From Microbacteriaceae bacterium (GTDB lineage Bacteria; Actinomycetota; Actinomycetes; Actinomycetales; Microbacteriaceae): a stretch of DNA of 64,000 bases. Position 1 is the first letter of the stretch, and every line of letters begins with the position of its first letter. Under the pieces are notes generated by a model. That model was not told the origin of the DNA. It worked only from the letters and a program-made list of their open reading frames with translations, and ran no database searches. The stretch is taken from NCBI GenBank assembly GCA_014377425.1, contig JACMPQ010000050.1:91168-155167 (forward strand). Reading direction: 5' to 3'. The translations under genes and the position numbers were made by a program. Positions 27,537 to 37,895 of the stretch are shown one piece after another.

Positions 27537-29390
27537 CTACTCAACCGTCACGCTCTTGGCCAGGTTTCGGGGCTGGTCAACGTCGAGCCCCTTGGCCGCG
27601 GCCAGTTCCATCGCAAAAATCTGCAGCGGGGCTACCGCCAGAAGCGGCTCAAACAGCGTCGAGGCCAGCGGAATCGGAATCACGACATCGGCGTAGGGCA
27701 GAACCGAGGCATCGCCCTTCTCAGCGATCGCCAAAATGCGCGCGCCCCGGGCCCGGATCTCCTGAATGTTGGAGATGACCTTCGGATGCAGCGAATTCTC
27801 GCCGCGCGGAGACGGCACCACTACGAACACCGGCTGCCCTGCCTCAATCAACGCGATCGGTCCGTGCTTGAGCTCACCCGCGGCGAAACCCTCGGCGTGA
27901 ATGTAGGCGAGCTCCTTGAGCTTGAGCGCACCCTCCAGCGCCACCGGGTAGCCGGCGTGGCGCCCGAGAAACAGTACGGCCCGGGTGTCGGTCATCCAGC
28001 CGGCGAGCTGCTTGATCGCGTCGTGCTGCTCCAACACCTCCTCCAGCTGGGCCGGGAGGGCCTGAAGTTCGTCGAGCAACCCGGTGATTTCGCTCGCAGA
28101 GAGCGTGCCGCGGGTGGCCGCGAGGTGCAGCCCAAACAGGTAGAACGCGGCGACCTGAGCCACGAAGGCCTTAGTGGAGGCGACAGCTACTTCGGGACCC
28201 GCGTGGGTGTAGATTACGGCATCCGATTCGCGGGGAATCGTGGCGCCCTGGGTGTTACAGATCGAGAGGGTGCGGGCGCCATTCGCGACGGCGTATTTGA
28301 CGGCCATCAGGGTGTCCATGGTCTCGCCACTCTGACTCACCGACAGCACCAGGGTGCGGGCGTTCAAAATCGGGTCGCGGTAGCGAAACTCGTGCGAGAG
28401 CTCGACATCGACCGGGATGCGCGTCCACTTTTCTATCGCGTATTTGGCGAGCATGCCGGAGTAGGCCGCCGTACCGCAGCCGAGAATCACGATGCGATCG
28501 ATTTCGGCGAGGGCGTCGGCGAGGGGCTCGAGTTCCTCGAGGTGCACGGCGCCGTCGACGACGCGGCCGAGCAGAGTTTTGGCGATGGCATCCGGCTCTT
28601 CGCTGATTTCTTTAGCCATGAAGCTTGACCAGCCGCCCTTCTCGGCGGCCGAGGCGTCCCAGAGCACCTCGTACTCTTTGCCGTGCGCGGGCACGCCGTC
28701 GAAGTCGGTGACGGTGACCGAGTCGGCGCGAATCGTCACGATTTGATCCTGGCCAATTTCCATGGCCCGCCGGGTGTGCTCCACGAAGGCCGCGACATCC
28801 GAGCCGAGAAAGTTTTCACCGTTGCCGAGGCCGATTACGAGCGGGGAGTTGCGTCGCGCGCCCACCACCACGCCGGGTTCGTCTTTGTGCAGGGCCAGCA
28901 GGGTGAATGCTCCGTGCAGGCGGGCGACCACGTGGCGGAATGCCTCAGCGAGATCGCCCGTGCGGCGGTATTCGAGCCCGACCAAAATCGCGGCGACCTC
29001 GGTGTCTGTCTCGCTCGTGAACACGGTGTCGGGGTGCGACTCGAGAAGCTCGCGCTTGAGCTCGGCGAAGTTTTCGATGATGCCGTTGTGAATGAGGGCC
29101 AGCTTGCCGTCATCGCCGAGATGCGGATGCGCGTTCTCGTCGTTCGGCCCGCCGTGAGTTGCCCAGCGGGTGTGACCGATGCCGGTGAGGCCGCTGGCGA
29201 TGGGGGTGGTTTCCAGATCGTCAATCAGAATCTGCAGCTTGCCCGCACGCTTGCGGGTGTGAAGCGCACCCGCGGGATCGATGATGGCGATCCCCGCCGA
29301 GTCGTAGCCGCGATACTCCAAACGGCGCAGCCCGCCCAGAAGAACGCCCAGACTGTTGCTACTGCCGACATAACCCACGATTCCGCACAT
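27537..29390 (-). CDS. glmS: Glutamine-fructose-6-phosphate aminotransferase
   Basis: 617 residues, full length. The N-terminal glutaminase begins [15 protein letters not shown] with the catalytic Cys2, followed by [13 protein letters not shown] and [18 protein letters not shown]. Two SIS domains follow ([76 protein letters not shown]), and the C-terminus ends [11 protein letters not shown]. It makes glucosamine-6-phosphate, the first step to UDP-GlcNAc; glmM, the next step, is nearby at 30.4 kb. Upstream is a 69-bp region shared with the divergent coaA gene. Confidence 0.98.
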   Translation of the reverse strand: MCGIVGYVGSSNSLGVLLGGLRRLEYRGYDSAGIAIIDPAGALHTRKRAGKLQILIDDLETTPIASGLTGIGHTRWATHGGPNDENAHPHLGDDGKLALIHNGIIENFAELKRELLESHPDTVFTSETDTEVAAILVGLEYRRTGDLAEAFRHVVARLHGAFTLLALHKDEPGVVVGARRNSPLVIGLGNGENFLGSDVAAFVEHTRRAMEIGQDQIVTIRADSVTVTDFDGVPAHGKEYEVLWDASAAEKGGWSSFMAKEISEEPDAIAKTLLGRVVDGAVHLEELEPLADALAEIDRIVILGCGTAAYSGMLAKYAIEKWTRIPVDVELSHEFRYRDPILNARTLVLSVSQSGETMDTLMAVKYAVANGARTLSICNTQGATIPRESDAVIYTHAGPEVAVASTKAFVAQVAAFYLFGLHLAATRGTLSASEITGLLDELQALPAQLEEVLEQHDAIKQLAGWMTDTRAVLFLGRHAGYPVALEGALKLKELAYIHAEGFAAGELKHGPIALIEAGQPVFVVVPSPRGENSLHPKVISNIQEIRARGARILAIAEKGDASVLPYADVVIPIPLASTLFEPLLAVAPLQIFAMELAAAKGLDVDQPRNLAKSVTVE

Positions 29391-29459
29391 CCCTCGATTT
29401 TAGGGGCAGGAATTTGGCGACACGGCGATTGGTGGGGCCCCGACTATTCTGGAACCCTC

Positions 29460-30419
29460 ATGGGCGATCACTCCGGTACACATTTGCTTAGCCCTGACGC
29501 CCGCACCCCCTACATTGAGCTCGATCGCGCCGATTGGGCTTCTCTCGCGCCCACCACCCCGCTGCCTTTAACACCGAACGAAGTGGTTGAGCTGCGCGGC
29601 CTCGGCGAGCGACTCGATTTACGGGAGGTCAGCGACGTCTATCTTCCCCTCAGCCGACTGATTAACCTCTACGCCGCAGGTACTAAGCAGTTGCACCGCA
29701 CCACGAGCAACTTTCTCGGCCAGCGCGCCGACAGCACGCCGTTCGTGATCGGCGTGGCCGGTTCTGTTGCGGTGGGAAAGTCAACGACCGCGCGGTTGCT
29801 GCGCGAGTTATTGGCCCGCTGGGACGATACCCCCCGGGTGGAGCTGGTGACCACCGACGGATTTTTGCACCCCAACGCCGAGTTGTCTCGTCGCGGGCTG
29901 ATGGATCGCAAGGGGTATCCGGAATCCTTCGACCGCCGCGCCCTGCTGCGCTTTGTCAGCCGGGTCAAGAGCGGTGCCGCCGAGGTGCGCGCCCCGTTTT
30001 ACTCGCATCTGAACTACGACATTGTGCCGGGCGCCGAAATTGTGGTGCGACGCCCAGATATTTTGATCGTCGAAGGGCTCAACGTGTTGCAGCCGCCGAC
30101 CAACGCGCACCGCCTAGCTGTAAGTGATCTGTTCGACTTCTCGGTGTACGTCGATGCCCGCTCCAGCGACATCGCCACCTGGTACGAGGATCGCTTCCTC
30201 AAGCTGCAGCAGGGTGCGTTTGCCGACCCGAAATCGTACTTTCACCGCTACTCGGCGCTCAATAGCGAGGAAGCTCGGGCGAAGGCCCGCGAAATCTGGA
30301 ATCGCACCAACGGCCCCAACCTCGCCGAAAACATTCTGCCCACACGCTCCCGGGCCACCCTCATCCTGCGCAAGGATGCCCTGCATCAGGTGGATCGGGT
30401 GTTGGTGCGAAAGATCTAG
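29460..30419 (+). CDS. coaA: Pantothenate kinase (type I)
   Basis: 319 residues from ATG 29460 ([16 protein letters not shown]); the track's ORF from 28683 is antisense to glmS up to that point. The P-loop [36 protein letters not shown] and [12 protein letters not shown] identify type I CoaA, which phosphorylates pantothenate and is feedback inhibited by CoA. TATTCT, a -10-like hexamer, lies 9 nt before the ATG and no strong ribosome site is seen, so a leaderless transcript is possible. Its 3' end overlaps glmM by 4 bp, tail to tail. Confidence 0.96.
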   Translation: MGDHSGTHLLSPDARTPYIELDRADWASLAPTTPLPLTPNEVVELRGLGERLDLREVSDVYLPLSRLINLYAAGTKQLHRTTSNFLGQRADSTPFVIGVAGSVAVGKSTTARLLRELLARWDDTPRVELVTTDGFLHPNAELSRRGLMDRKGYPESFDRRALLRFVSRVKSGAAEVRAPFYSHLNYDIVPGAEIVVRRPDILIVEGLNVLQPPTNAHRLAVSDLFDFSVYVDARSSDIATWYEDRFLKLQQGAFADPKSYFHRYSALNSEEARAKAREIWNRTNGPNLAENILPTRSRATLILRKDALHQVDRVLVRKI

Positions 30420-31777
30420 AGCGCGAGCTGCTCGCGCACCACGGCCGCGAGGTCGTTCGCGATGGCATCCGCCGTCTGCTGGTCGACCGCTTCGACCATG
30501 ACCCGCACGAGCGGCTCGGTTCCGGATGGCCGCAGCAGCACTCGCCCGGAATCAGCCAGTAACTTCTCGGCCACCGTGACGGCGGCGGAGATAACAGCGT
30601 TGCTGTTGAGCGAGTGGTGATCCACTCCGGCAACGTTGACCATGATCTGCGGGTAGACCGTCATCACGCTGGCAAGCTGCGCCAAAGACTTCTTGCTGCG
30701 GGCCATTTCGGCCATCAGGTGCAGGCCGGTGAGAATGCCGTCGCCGGTGGTTGCGTAATCGCTCATGATTACGTGGCCGGACTGCTCGCCGCCGAGCGTG
30801 AGCTTGTGCTGCCCCAAAGCTTCGAGCACGTAGCGGTCGCCGACCTTGGTTTGCATCATCGAGATGCCGTGCTCGGCCATTGCGACCTTGAGCCCGAGGT
30901 TGCTCATCACGGTGGCCACAAGCGTGTCGTCGCGCAGCAACCCGCGCTGCTTGAGGGAGACAGCAAGAATCGCCATGATTTGGTCGCCATCGATCATCGC
31001 GCCGTTGGCATCGACCGCGAGGCAGCGATCCGCATCGCCGTCGTGGGCGATACCGAGATCAGCGCCGTGATTGAGCACGGTTTCGGCGAGCTGGGCGAGG
31101 TGGGTGGAACCCACGCCGTCGTTGATGTTGACCCCGTTCGGGTCGGCCCCAATCACGGTGACCTTGGCACCGGCGAGGGTGAAGACTTCGGGCGAGAGCC
31201 CGGCGGCGGCACCGTGAGCGCAGTCGAGCACCACGTGCAGGCCGTCGAGGCGTTGCTTCAGCGTCGACATCAGGTGCACGACGTAGCGATCCTCGGCGTC
31301 GGCAAAACGCGTGATGCGGCCGACCTCGACGCCGGTGGGGGCGAGTTTGGGAAGACCCAAAGCGGCCTCGATGCGGTCTTCGACCTCATCCGGAAGTTTG
31401 GTGCCCCCTTGGGCGAAGAACTTGATGCCGTTGTCGGGAGCGGGGTTGTGCGAGGCGGAAATCATCACGCCGAAGTCGGCCCCAATATCCGCGATCAAAA
31501 AGGCCGCTGCCGGGGTGGGGATGACGCCGGCATCGAGTACATCGACGCCGGAACTGGCCAGCCCGGCGGCAACCGCCGCGGCAATGAACTCCCCCGAGAT
31601 GCGGGGGTCCCGCGCGAGAACGGCAACCGGACGGCGCCCCGAAGCGCGCCGACCGTCTGCAATTCTGCCCTTACCCAAAACGACTGCCGCCGCTTGGGCG
31701 AGGCCTAGCGCAAGTTCGACCGTAAGGTCGCTATTGGCTAGGCCCCGAATACCATCGGTACCAAAAAGACGTGGCAA
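30416..31777 (-). CDS. glmM: Phosphoglucosamine mutase
   Basis: 453 residues. Landmarks: [13 protein letters not shown], the phosphoserine loop [17 protein letters not shown], the metal-binding DGDADRCL, and the C-terminal phosphate-binding [15 protein letters not shown]. It interconverts glucosamine-6-P and glucosamine-1-P. It follows rpsI by 24 bp, suggesting read-through from the rplM-rpsI promoter, an arrangement common in actinobacteria, and is convergent with coaA. Confidence 0.97.
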   Translation of the reverse strand: MPRLFGTDGIRGLANSDLTVELALGLAQAAAVVLGKGRIADGRRASGRRPVAVLARDPRISGEFIAAAVAAGLASSGVDVLDAGVIPTPAAAFLIADIGADFGVMISASHNPAPDNGIKFFAQGGTKLPDEVEDRIEAALGLPKLAPTGVEVGRITRFADAEDRYVVHLMSTLKQRLDGLHVVLDCAHGAAAGLSPEVFTLAGAKVTVIGADPNGVNINDGVGSTHLAQLAETVLNHGADLGIAHDGDADRCLAVDANGAMIDGDQIMAILAVSLKQRGLLRDDTLVATVMSNLGLKVAMAEHGISMMQTKVGDRYVLEALGQHKLTLGGEQSGHVIMSDYATTGDGILTGLHLMAEMARSKKSLAQLASVMTVYPQIMVNVAGVDHHSLNSNAVISAAVTVAEKLLADSGRVLLRPSGTEPLVRVMVEAVDQQTADAIANDLAAVVREQLAL

Positions 31778-31801
31778 GGGAGCCGGGTGATCGAAGCGCA
31801 G

Positions 31802-32320
31802 TTAGCGCTTGGAGAACTGCGGAGCCTTACGGGCCTTCTTGAGTCCGGCCTTCTTACGCTCCTTGACGCGAGCGTCGCGGCTCAGGAAGCCGGCCTTCTT
31901 CAGGGCTGCACGGTTGTTCTCTTCGTCGATCAAGTTGAGCGAGCGAGCGATTCCGAGGCGCAGCGCGCCGGCCTGGCCGGAGGGGCCACCGCCGGTGATG
32001 CGTGCGATGACGTCGTAGCTGCCGATCAGATCGAGGATCTTGAACGGGTCGTTGATGAGCTGCTGGTGCAGCTTGTTCGGGAAGTAGTCCGCGAGCGCGC
32101 GTCCGTTGACCACGAACTGGCCGGAGCCGGGAGCAATGCGCACGCGGGCGATGGCCTGCTTACGACGACCGACAGCGGCGCCGGGAACGTTGAGGACGGC
32201 GCGGGGAGCCTTGGGGGCTGCATCCGGTGCGCTCTCGGTGGAGTAGCTTTCGGGGGCAGTCTCGTCAGCGCTGAGCGCTTCGGTTTCTGCGGTTTCGATG
32301 GAGTCTGAGATCTTCGCCAT
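31802..32320 (-). CDS. rpsI: 30S ribosomal protein S9 with acidic N-terminal extension
   Basis: 172 residues. The last ~125 are canonical S9 ([70 protein letters not shown] with the C-terminal Arg that reaches the P-site tRNA). The first ~45 residues are rich in E, A, S and T and are an actinobacterial-type extension of unknown role. Pairs with rplM, 29 bp upstream. Confidence 0.97.
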   Translation of the reverse strand: MAKISDSIETAETEALSADETAPESYSTESAPDAAPKAPRAVLNVPGAAVGRRKQAIARVRIAPGSGQFVVNGRALADYFPNKLHQQLINDPFKILDLIGSYDVIARITGGGPSGQAGALRLGIARSLNLIDEENNRAALKKAGFLSRDARVKERKKAGLKKARKAPQFSKR

Positions 32321-32349
32321 GAGTAAAAGTCCTGATTCTTCTGGCGGCG

Positions 32350-32796
32350 CTACTGCGCGACCTGGGTAAGGGTGTAGGTCGTGGGCGTCTGGGCAGCGTG
32401 CGGGTGCTCGGCTCCGGCGTAGACCTTGAGCTTGGTGAGCTGAGCGCGACCGATCGAGTTCTTCGGGAGCATTCCGCGGATTGCCTTTTCAACGGCGCGC
32501 GTGGGGTGCTTGTCGAGCAGCTCGGCGTAGGTGGTTGCCGTGAGGCCGCCCGGGTAACCGGAGTGGCGGTAGGCCTTCTTCTGAGCCAGCTTCGAACCGG
32601 TCAGAGCGATCTTCTCGGCGTTGATCACGATGACGAAGTCGCCGGTGTCCATGTGGTTGGAGAAGATGGCCTTGTGCTTGCCGCGCAACAGCGCCGCAAC
32701 GTGCGAGGCCAAGCGGCCCAAAACGATGTCAGTCGCGTCGATGATCAGCCAGTCGCGCTGAATATCTTCGGGCTTGGGTGAATAGGTACGAGTCAC
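32350..32796 (-). CDS. rplM: 50S ribosomal protein L13
   Basis: 148 residues from a GTG at 32796 ([16 protein letters not shown]); the track start at 32886 adds non-homologous sequence. Conserved blocks: [55 protein letters not shown] and AIRGMLPKN. First gene of the rplM-rpsI-glmM unit; the ~135 bp between it and truA should hold its promoter. Confidence 0.97.
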   Translation of the reverse strand: MTRTYSPKPEDIQRDWLIIDATDIVLGRLASHVAALLRGKHKAIFSNHMDTGDFVIVINAEKIALTGSKLAQKKAYRHSGYPGGLTATTYAELLDKHPTRAVEKAIRGMLPKNSIGRAQLTKLKVYAGAEHPHAAQTPTTYTLTQVAQ

Positions 32797-32933
32797 AGGA
32801 GTACTGCTTTCTTGTCGAAATGAGGAGTTCGTGAATCCCACTCCGTGGAACGTTCCAGAACGGAACCTTGCCGGTGGAGGGCTCAACTTCGGGTACCGCG
32901 CGGCTTTGAAGGCGCAGGCACCAAGAAGTGAGC

Positions 32934-33887
32934 CTAGCCGATGGCCGCAGACGCGGTCAAACCGGTGTCGCCCGCAGCATTACGACTGGCTGCCGGAATT
33001 CGGTGCCGTCGAGTCTGCTCCACCCGGTCGGCGAGGTGAGCATCGACCGGGTAGCCGACCTCGACCAGGGTGAGTGCCTTCGCCGGCATCACCTTGAATC
33101 CTTTGGCGCGATCCAGCTCGTCGCGCACGGCAATCGCCTCGGCTATCGTCACCCGGCCCGCGCCCACGGCGACTGTCGCCCCGACCAGGGTGCGCACCAT
33201 GCTGTGACAAAACGCGTCGGCGCGAACGGTCGCCACCATCACCTCGTCGGCCTCCCGCCGCCATTGAAAGTGTTCAAGATCTCGAATGGTCGTGGCAAAC
33301 TCGCGCGGTTTACAAAACGCGGCCCAATCGTGCAGGCCGGTGAGGGCGTCGGCGGCGGCATTCATGGCATCGATGTCGAGCACCGCCGGATGCCAATGCG
33401 TGTGCGATCGCTGAAGCGGGTTGCGCGGTCCACGGGCGTCAGACACCCGATACTCGTAGCGCCGCCAATTGGCACTGAAGCGAGCGTCGAACCCCTCCGG
33501 TGCGAGGGAGGCCCGGATGACGTGCAGATCCAGGTGCATTCCGGCGAGCCCGTTGAGTCGTCGCATGAGAGCACTCGGCCCGCCGAAGGCTCGCCCGTAG
33601 AGGCCGCCGCGGAGCGGCCGCTCGAGGCTCGCGAGCTGGGCCGGGGTGAGATCGAGGTGCGCGACCTGGCCGGTGGCGTGCACGCCAGCATCCGTGCGCC
33701 CGGCGACGGTGAGCAGCGGATGCGGGTGGTGGCGGTTGAAGATGGTGGCTAAAGCCTTCTCCAACTCGCCCTGCACCGTGCGCAGCAGGGGCTGGCTGCT
33801 CCATCCGGCGAAGTCGGTGCCGTCGTAGGCGATGTCAAGCCGGATGCGGGTTGTGATTTCAGCCGGAATCGCATCAGGGAGCATCAT
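32934..33887 (-). CDS. truA: tRNA pseudouridine(38-40) synthase TruA
   Basis: About 317 residues; two adjacent ATGs follow a TTG, and ATG 33887 is taken. The nucleophilic Asp is in [14 protein letters not shown]. Also seen: [28 protein letters not shown] and [20 protein letters not shown]. It isomerises U38-40 in the anticodon arm. It lies downstream of rplQ, but a terminator separates them. A ~25-residue tail follows the usual C-terminus. Confidence 0.96.
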   Translation of the reverse strand: MMLPDAIPAEITTRIRLDIAYDGTDFAGWSSQPLLRTVQGELEKALATIFNRHHPHPLLTVAGRTDAGVHATGQVAHLDLTPAQLASLERPLRGGLYGRAFGGPSALMRRLNGLAGMHLDLHVIRASLAPEGFDARFSANWRRYEYRVSDARGPRNPLQRSHTHWHPAVLDIDAMNAAADALTGLHDWAAFCKPREFATTIRDLEHFQWRREADEVMVATVRADAFCHSMVRTLVGATVAVGAGRVTIAEAIAVRDELDRAKGFKVMPAKALTLVEVGYPVDAHLADRVEQTRRHRIPAASRNAAGDTGLTASAAIG

Positions 33888-33912
33888 CAAATTCTATTCC
33901 GGTTAACGAAAA

Positions 33913-33941
33913 CGGCCCCGCCCAGTGAAGGAGCGGGGCCG
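33913..33941 (-). terminator. Intrinsic terminator after rplQ
   Basis: CGGCCCCGC and GCGGGGCCG form a 9-bp stem; on the minus strand it is followed by TTTTCG, giving a classic stem plus U-run 20 bp after the rplQ stop. Likely end of the alpha-operon transcript. Confidence 0.9.
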
Positions 33942-33960
33942 AAGTCGTGATGAAACGGTG

Positions 33961-34527
33961 TTACTTGCTTTCGGTGCCTTCAACGGTCTCGTCGGTGACA
34001 GTCTCAGCGTCGGCGACAGCAACGGTCTCGTCGGCGACAGCAACGGTCTCGTCGGCGACAGCAACGGTCTCGTCGGCCACAGCAACGGTCTCGTCGGCGT
34101 CGGTCTCAGCGGTTCCGGCGGCGGCGGCGGCTGCGGCAACCTTCTTCGCGCTCTTCGGCTTCGGCGATACAGGCTCGAGCACGAGCTCGATCTGCACCAT
34201 CGAAGCGTTGTCTCCCTTACGGAAACCGAGTTTGGTGATGCGGGTGTAGCCGCCCTCACGCAGTTCGACCAGCGGTGCGATCTGCGTGAACAGCTCGTGA
34301 ACCACGGTCTTGTCACCAATGATGCCCAGTACCTGACGACGGGCGTGGAGGTCTCCACGCTTGGCGAAAGTTACGAGACGCTCGACGAGGGGACGCATGC
34401 GCTTGGCTTTTGTCTCGGTCGTCTTGATGCTCTTGTGCGTGAACAGGGCAGCCGCGAGGTTCGCAAGCATGAGGCGCTCGTGCGCCGGTCCACCGCCGAG
34501 GCGGGGTCCCTTAGTTGGTGCAGCCAT
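33961..34527 (-). CDS. rplQ: 50S ribosomal protein L17 with repetitive acidic tail
   Basis: 188 residues. The first ~120 are standard L17 ([75 protein letters not shown]). The C-terminal ~65 residues are an extension: [30 protein letters not shown] followed by repeated VADETVA heptads from a 21-bp tandem repeat. The tail is strongly acidic and probably disordered. Last gene of the alpha operon. Confidence 0.96.
   Translation of the reverse strand: MAAPTKGPRLGGGPAHERLMLANLAAALFTHKSIKTTETKAKRMRPLVERLVTFAKRGDLHARRQVLGIIGDKTVVHELFTQIAPLVELREGGYTRITKLGFRKGDNASMVQIELVLEPVSPKPKSAKKVAAAAAAAGTAETDADETVAVADETVAVADETVAVADETVAVADAETVTDETVEGTESK
34009..34092. repeat. 21-bp tandem repeat (x4) in the 3' end of rplQ
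   Basis: Four contiguous units of GTCGGCGACAGCAACGGTCTC; the first three are identical and the fourth has one substitution (GGCCACAG). Each encodes a heptapeptide of the ADETVAV type on the minus strand. Confidence 0.97.
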
Positions 34528-34576
34528 TAGTTATTCTCCAGAAATGAAGTGAAGCGAGTTCGTCGACTGACGAGCT

Positions 34577-35572
34577 CTAGTTGGTTTCTTCGACGTCGTC
34601 GTAGCCGCTGTAGAAGTGCGTTCCGTCAAAGCCGGGAACGGTGTCTTTCAGCGCCAAACCCATCTCGATCAGCTTGTCGCGAACCTCATCGACGGATTTC
34701 TGCCCGAAGTTGCGGATGTTCATCAGCTGCGTCTCAGAGAGGGCAACCAATTCGCTGACGGTGTTGATGCCTTCCCGCTTGAGGCAGTTGTAGCTGCGCA
34801 CGGAAAGGTCGAGATCTTCGATCGGGATGTTCAACTCCGAGGAGAGGACGGCGTCGACCGGCGCGGGGCCGATCTCGATGCCCTCGGCGGCAGTGTTGAG
34901 CTCGCGCGCCAGACCGAACAGCTCAGTCAGCGTGCGTCCGGCGGATGCGATGGCGTCGCGCGGCGTGATAGCCGACTTCGTCTCGACATCAACGACCAAA
35001 CGGTCGAAGTCGGTGCGCTCACCGGCACGAGTTGCCTCGACGCGGTAGGTCACCTTGAGTACGGGCGAGTAGAGGGAGTCGATCGGAATCTGTCCCGCTT
35101 CGCTGAACTCGCTGCGGTTCTGGGTCGCGGAAACGTATCCGCGGCCTCGCTCGATGGTCAGTTCGAGTTCGAACTTGGCCTTGTCGTTGAGGGTCGCGAT
35201 GACGAGTTCCGGGTTGTGGATCTCCACGCCGGCCGGAGCCGAGATGTCAGCGGCGGTGACCTCACCGGCACCCTGCTTGCGCAGGTAAGCGGTGATCGGC
35301 TCGTCGTTCTCGCTCGAAACAACCAGGCCCTTGAGGTTCAGGATGACCTCGGTGACGTCTTCTTTCACCCCGGGGACGGTGCTGAATTCGTGCAGAACGC
35401 CGTCGAGACGGATGCTGGTGACAGCGGCTCCGGGGATCGACGAGAGCAGCGTGCGGCGCAGGGAGTTGCCGAGGGTGTAACCAAATCCGGGTTCCAGAGG
35501 CTCAATAACGAAGCGCGATCGGAATTCGGAAATGTTCTCTTCGGTAAGAGTGGGACGCTGTGCAATCAGCAC
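34577..35572 (-). CDS. rpoA: DNA-directed RNA polymerase subunit alpha
   Basis: 331 residues with a GTG start. The N-terminal assembly domain shows [32 protein letters not shown] and the C-terminal domain [43 protein letters not shown], which contacts UP elements and activators. Located between rpsK (hairpin and 174-bp gap) and rplQ. No rpsD precedes it. Confidence 0.98.
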   Translation of the reverse strand: MLIAQRPTLTEENISEFRSRFVIEPLEPGFGYTLGNSLRRTLLSSIPGAAVTSIRLDGVLHEFSTVPGVKEDVTEVILNLKGLVVSSENDEPITAYLRKQGAGEVTAADISAPAGVEIHNPELVIATLNDKAKFELELTIERGRGYVSATQNRSEFSEAGQIPIDSLYSPVLKVTYRVEATRAGERTDFDRLVVDVETKSAITPRDAIASAGRTLTELFGLARELNTAAEGIEIGPAPVDAVLSSELNIPIEDLDLSVRSYNCLKREGINTVSELVALSETQLMNIRNFGQKSVDEVRDKLIEMGLALKDTVPGFDGTHFYSGYDDVEETN

Positions 35573-35713
35573 TGTTGTTTCCTTTCGGCGAAGTGTCCGC
35601 TATATGACACTTGGGGCTCGACCAGCCTAGCCAGTCGGTTATTGACTTGAAGTAGCGCGGCGTTGAGGCCGCGTCGACCGCGAAACGGTCGAGAAAAACC
35701 GAGGTGGTGCGGA

Positions 35714-35739
35714 TGCGCGGGGCACGAATACCCCGCGCA
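35714..35739 (-). other. Hairpin between rpsK and rpoA
   Basis: TGCGCGGGG and CCCCGCGCA form a perfect 9-bp stem with an 8-nt loop, 7 bp past the rpsK stop. No U-run follows on the minus strand, so processing or attenuation is as likely as termination. Confidence 0.55.
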
Positions 35740-35746
35740 GCGCTAC

Positions 35747-36145
35747 CTAGACACGACGACGCTTCGGCGGGCGGCAACCGTTGTGCGCCTGCGGAGTGAC
35801 ATCGTTGATCGAGCCAACCTCAAGCCCTGCAGCCTGAAGCGAACGAATCGCGGTCTCGCGGCCGGAGCCGGGTCCCTTGACAAAGACGTCAACCTTCTTC
35901 ATGCCGTGCTCCTGCGCTTGGCGCGCAGCCGACTCCGCGGAAAGCTGCGCCGCGAACGGCGTGGACTTACGCGAACCCTTGAAGCCGACCGTGCCGGACG
36001 AAGCCCAGCTCAGTACGGCACCGGTGGTGTCGGTGATGGTGACGATGGTGTTGTTGAAGGTCGACTTGATGTGGGCCTGGCCCACGGCGACGTTCTTTTT
36101 TTCCTTGCGACGCGGCTTACGAGCGGCCGATTTTGGTGCTGCCAT
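35747..36145 (-). CDS. rpsK: 30S ribosomal protein S11
   Basis: 132 residues: [47 protein letters not shown] and the C-terminal [11 protein letters not shown], all canonical S11. It lines the mRNA exit/platform of the 30S. Follows rpsM by 48 bp. Confidence 0.98.
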   Translation of the reverse strand: MAAPKSAARKPRRKEKKNVAVGQAHIKSTFNNTIVTITDTTGAVLSWASSGTVGFKGSRKSTPFAAQLSAESAARQAQEHGMKKVDVFVKGPGSGRETAIRSLQAAGLEVGSINDVTPQAHNGCRPPKRRRV

Positions 36146-36193
36146 TGTTTTCTCCTAAAACGATGATGGCGACGACGCGGGTTGCCCCAGCGA

Positions 36194-36568
36194 CTATCGG
36201 GCCTTCTTCTTGCCGGCTACGGTGCGCTTCGGGCCCTTGCGGGTTCGAGCGTTGGTCTTGGTGCGCTGTCCGTGAACGGGCAGACCGCGACGGTGACGGA
36301 TGCCCTGGTAGCTTCCGATTTCGACCTTGCGACGGATGTCGGCTGCAACCTCACGGCGGAGGTCTCCTTCAACCTTGAAGTTTCCTTCGACATAGTCGCG
36401 AAGGGCGATGAGCTGGTCATCGGTCAGATCTTTGACTCGGATTTCTCCGCTGATCTCGGTGTCGGCGAGGGTTTTAAGGGCCCTCGTGCGGCCAACTCCG
36501 TAGATGTAAGTCAGTGCGACCTCTACGCGCTTATCGCGCGGGATGTCGACGCCGGCTAGACGTGCCAT
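36194..36568 (-). CDS. rpsM: 30S ribosomal protein S13
   Basis: 124 residues: [30 protein letters not shown], a helix-two-turn-helix region and the basic tail [30 protein letters not shown] that reaches the P site. Follows rpmJ by about 165 bp. Confidence 0.98.
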   Translation of the reverse strand: MARLAGVDIPRDKRVEVALTYIYGVGRTRALKTLADTEISGEIRVKDLTDDQLIALRDYVEGNFKVEGDLRREVAADIRRKVEIGSYQGIRHRRGLPVHGQRTKTNARTRKGPKRTVAGKKKAR

Positions 36569-36733
36569 GGTGGCTCTCCTGGTATTTCGTGGAGGTCTGT
36601 AGCAACTCCGGTGCAGTGGCCTCCAACCACTGGTGTCCCCTCCCGAGGGAGGATCTGGTGTTGCTATTGCTTTGTTGATTTGTAACCGTTGCCTTCGGCA
36701 TCCGAAAACGTCGTCGGCAGCGCTGACCTGCTA

Positions 36734-36847
36734 TTAGCCCTGGCGCTGCTTATGGCGCGGGTTTTCGCAGATGACCATGACACGGCCGTTGCGGCGAATA
36801 ACCTTGCACTTCTCGCAGATGGGCTTAACGCTGGGGTTGACCTTCAT
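36734..36847 (-). CDS. rpmJ: 50S ribosomal protein L36 (too short for the ORF track)
   Basis: Translating the minus strand from ATG 36847 gives a 37-residue protein starting [20 protein letters not shown] and ending [10 protein letters not shown], the standard L36 with a zinc ribbon of the C-x2-C ... C-x4-H type (CEKC and CENPRH). It lies between infA and rpsM as in most bacteria. Confidence 0.97.
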   Translation of the reverse strand: MKVNPSVKPICEKCKVIRRNGRVMVICENPRHKQRQG

Positions 36848-36940
36848 TGTGATTCCTTGTGTTCGCTGTCTTCGTACCTGCAGGAATGCAGGCCGTTACT
36901 TGTCAGCATTAACGCCCTTGCGAGCGATGCCAATGCGGCA

Positions 36941-37162
36941 CTACTTGTAGCGGTAGACGATCCGGCCACGGGTCAGGTCGTAAGGGCTCAGCTCCACAAT
37001 CACACGGTCCTCAGGAAGGATGCGGATGTAGTGCTGGCGCATCTTGCCCGAAATATGGGCAAGAACGCGGTGGCCATTGGTCAGCTCAACGCGAAACATC
37101 GCGTTAGGCAGAGCCTCGACTACTGCACCCTCGATTTCGATGACACCGTCTTTTTTTGCCAT
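36941..37162 (-). CDS. infA: Translation initiation factor IF-1
   Basis: 73 residues from [23 protein letters not shown] at 37162; the track's 108-residue version adds an unrelated N-terminus. The OB fold includes [30 protein letters not shown] and ends GRIVYRYK. It binds the 30S A site during initiation. Precedes rpmJ by 93 bp. Confidence 0.98.
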   Translation of the reverse strand: MAKKDGVIEIEGAVVEALPNAMFRVELTNGHRVLAHISGKMRQHYIRILPEDRVIVELSPYDLTRGRIVYRYK

Positions 37163-37543
37163 AGCCTCTTCGTCGCTAAAAATATTGTTTGCTGGTCGTG
37201 CGGGTGGGATTTCGGTGGCTACTCGGTTGCAGAAATGCAAAAACGGGGCACGCAAAAACGGGCCCAAGACACCAAAGATCCATCCTAGGCGGTTAAGCCG
37301 CTTTTCAACAACTTTCGCTTATACTTTCGCCGCTGCCGTTACTTCCCGCTCGATTTCGGCAAATAACCGATTCAACTGATCGTCGAAACACCAGTTGTTT
37401 GAAGCGGGCTGGTCCCCGGAAGTTGGACACGAGAATCGAACTCTAGGCAATGGCGGTTCTTTGGGCGCGGTGCTTGTCGGGGCTGAATCGCCGAGACATG
37501 CTCATTGACGCGGGTGCCCTTCTTCCTGCGTAGGCTGACAGCC
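37163..37543. other. 381-bp intergenic region upstream of infA and the small membrane-protein gene
   Basis: No supported coding sequence. It separates the minus-strand infA from the divergently transcribed small membrane protein (+), so it should contain at least the infA promoter and possibly a promoter for the + gene. I could not recognise a convincing -35/-10 pair. Confidence 0.5.
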
Positions 37544-37873
37544 ATGACGGAGCTCACCGGCGAAAGCGCCGCAAGACCGCGGTCGAGTCGTGCAGGGTGG
37601 GTGACTCTCGTGGCGATCATCCTTGGTGCGATAGCGGCGACGATCGGTGTGATCTTGATGTTCGTGCCTGTCGACCCTCCGTTTTTCGGTTGGTTTGCCT
37701 ACACCCCACTCAGCACCACACCGTTTTACCCGGACCCACTGCAAACGCCGTCGGGTCGGTTCATTCTGCCGCTCTTTGTCAGCGCCGTGGTGCTTTTCGC
37801 CTTCGCTTTCGGGTGGGCGCTCGGGGTGCGCCCCGTATTGCGCCGGCAACCTCCCGCTAGCATGGGCGACTAG
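37544..37873 (+). CDS. Small two-helix membrane protein, function unknown
   Basis: 109 residues from ATG 37544 (MTELTGESAARPRSS). Two hydrophobic helices (about 20-42 and 75-97) flank an extracytoplasmic loop with PPFFGWFAYTPLSTTPFYPDP; the tail is basic. Tyr/Pro-rich loops of this type occur in small actinobacterial membrane proteins, but I do not recognise the family. It is the only + gene within the ribosomal block, divergent from infA and convergent with map (23-bp gap). Confidence 0.7.
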   Translation: MTELTGESAARPRSSRAGWVTLVAIILGAIAATIGVILMFVPVDPPFFGWFAYTPLSTTPFYPDPLQTPSGRFILPLFVSAVVLFAFAFGWALGVRPVLRRQPPASMGD

Positions 37874-37895
37874 CCAGGCGTAGTTCGGGTTCTAG

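Noticed and set aside
28683-29459. N-terminal extension of coaA in the ORF track
   Set aside because: This part is antisense to glmS; the CoaA family start matches ATG 29460.
37427-37445. Minus-strand AGAGTTCGATTCTCGTG resembling a tRNA T-arm
   Set aside because: The GTTCGATTC loop is present but the surrounding bases give no 7-bp acceptor stem, D-arm or anticodon arm within 80 bp; probably chance.
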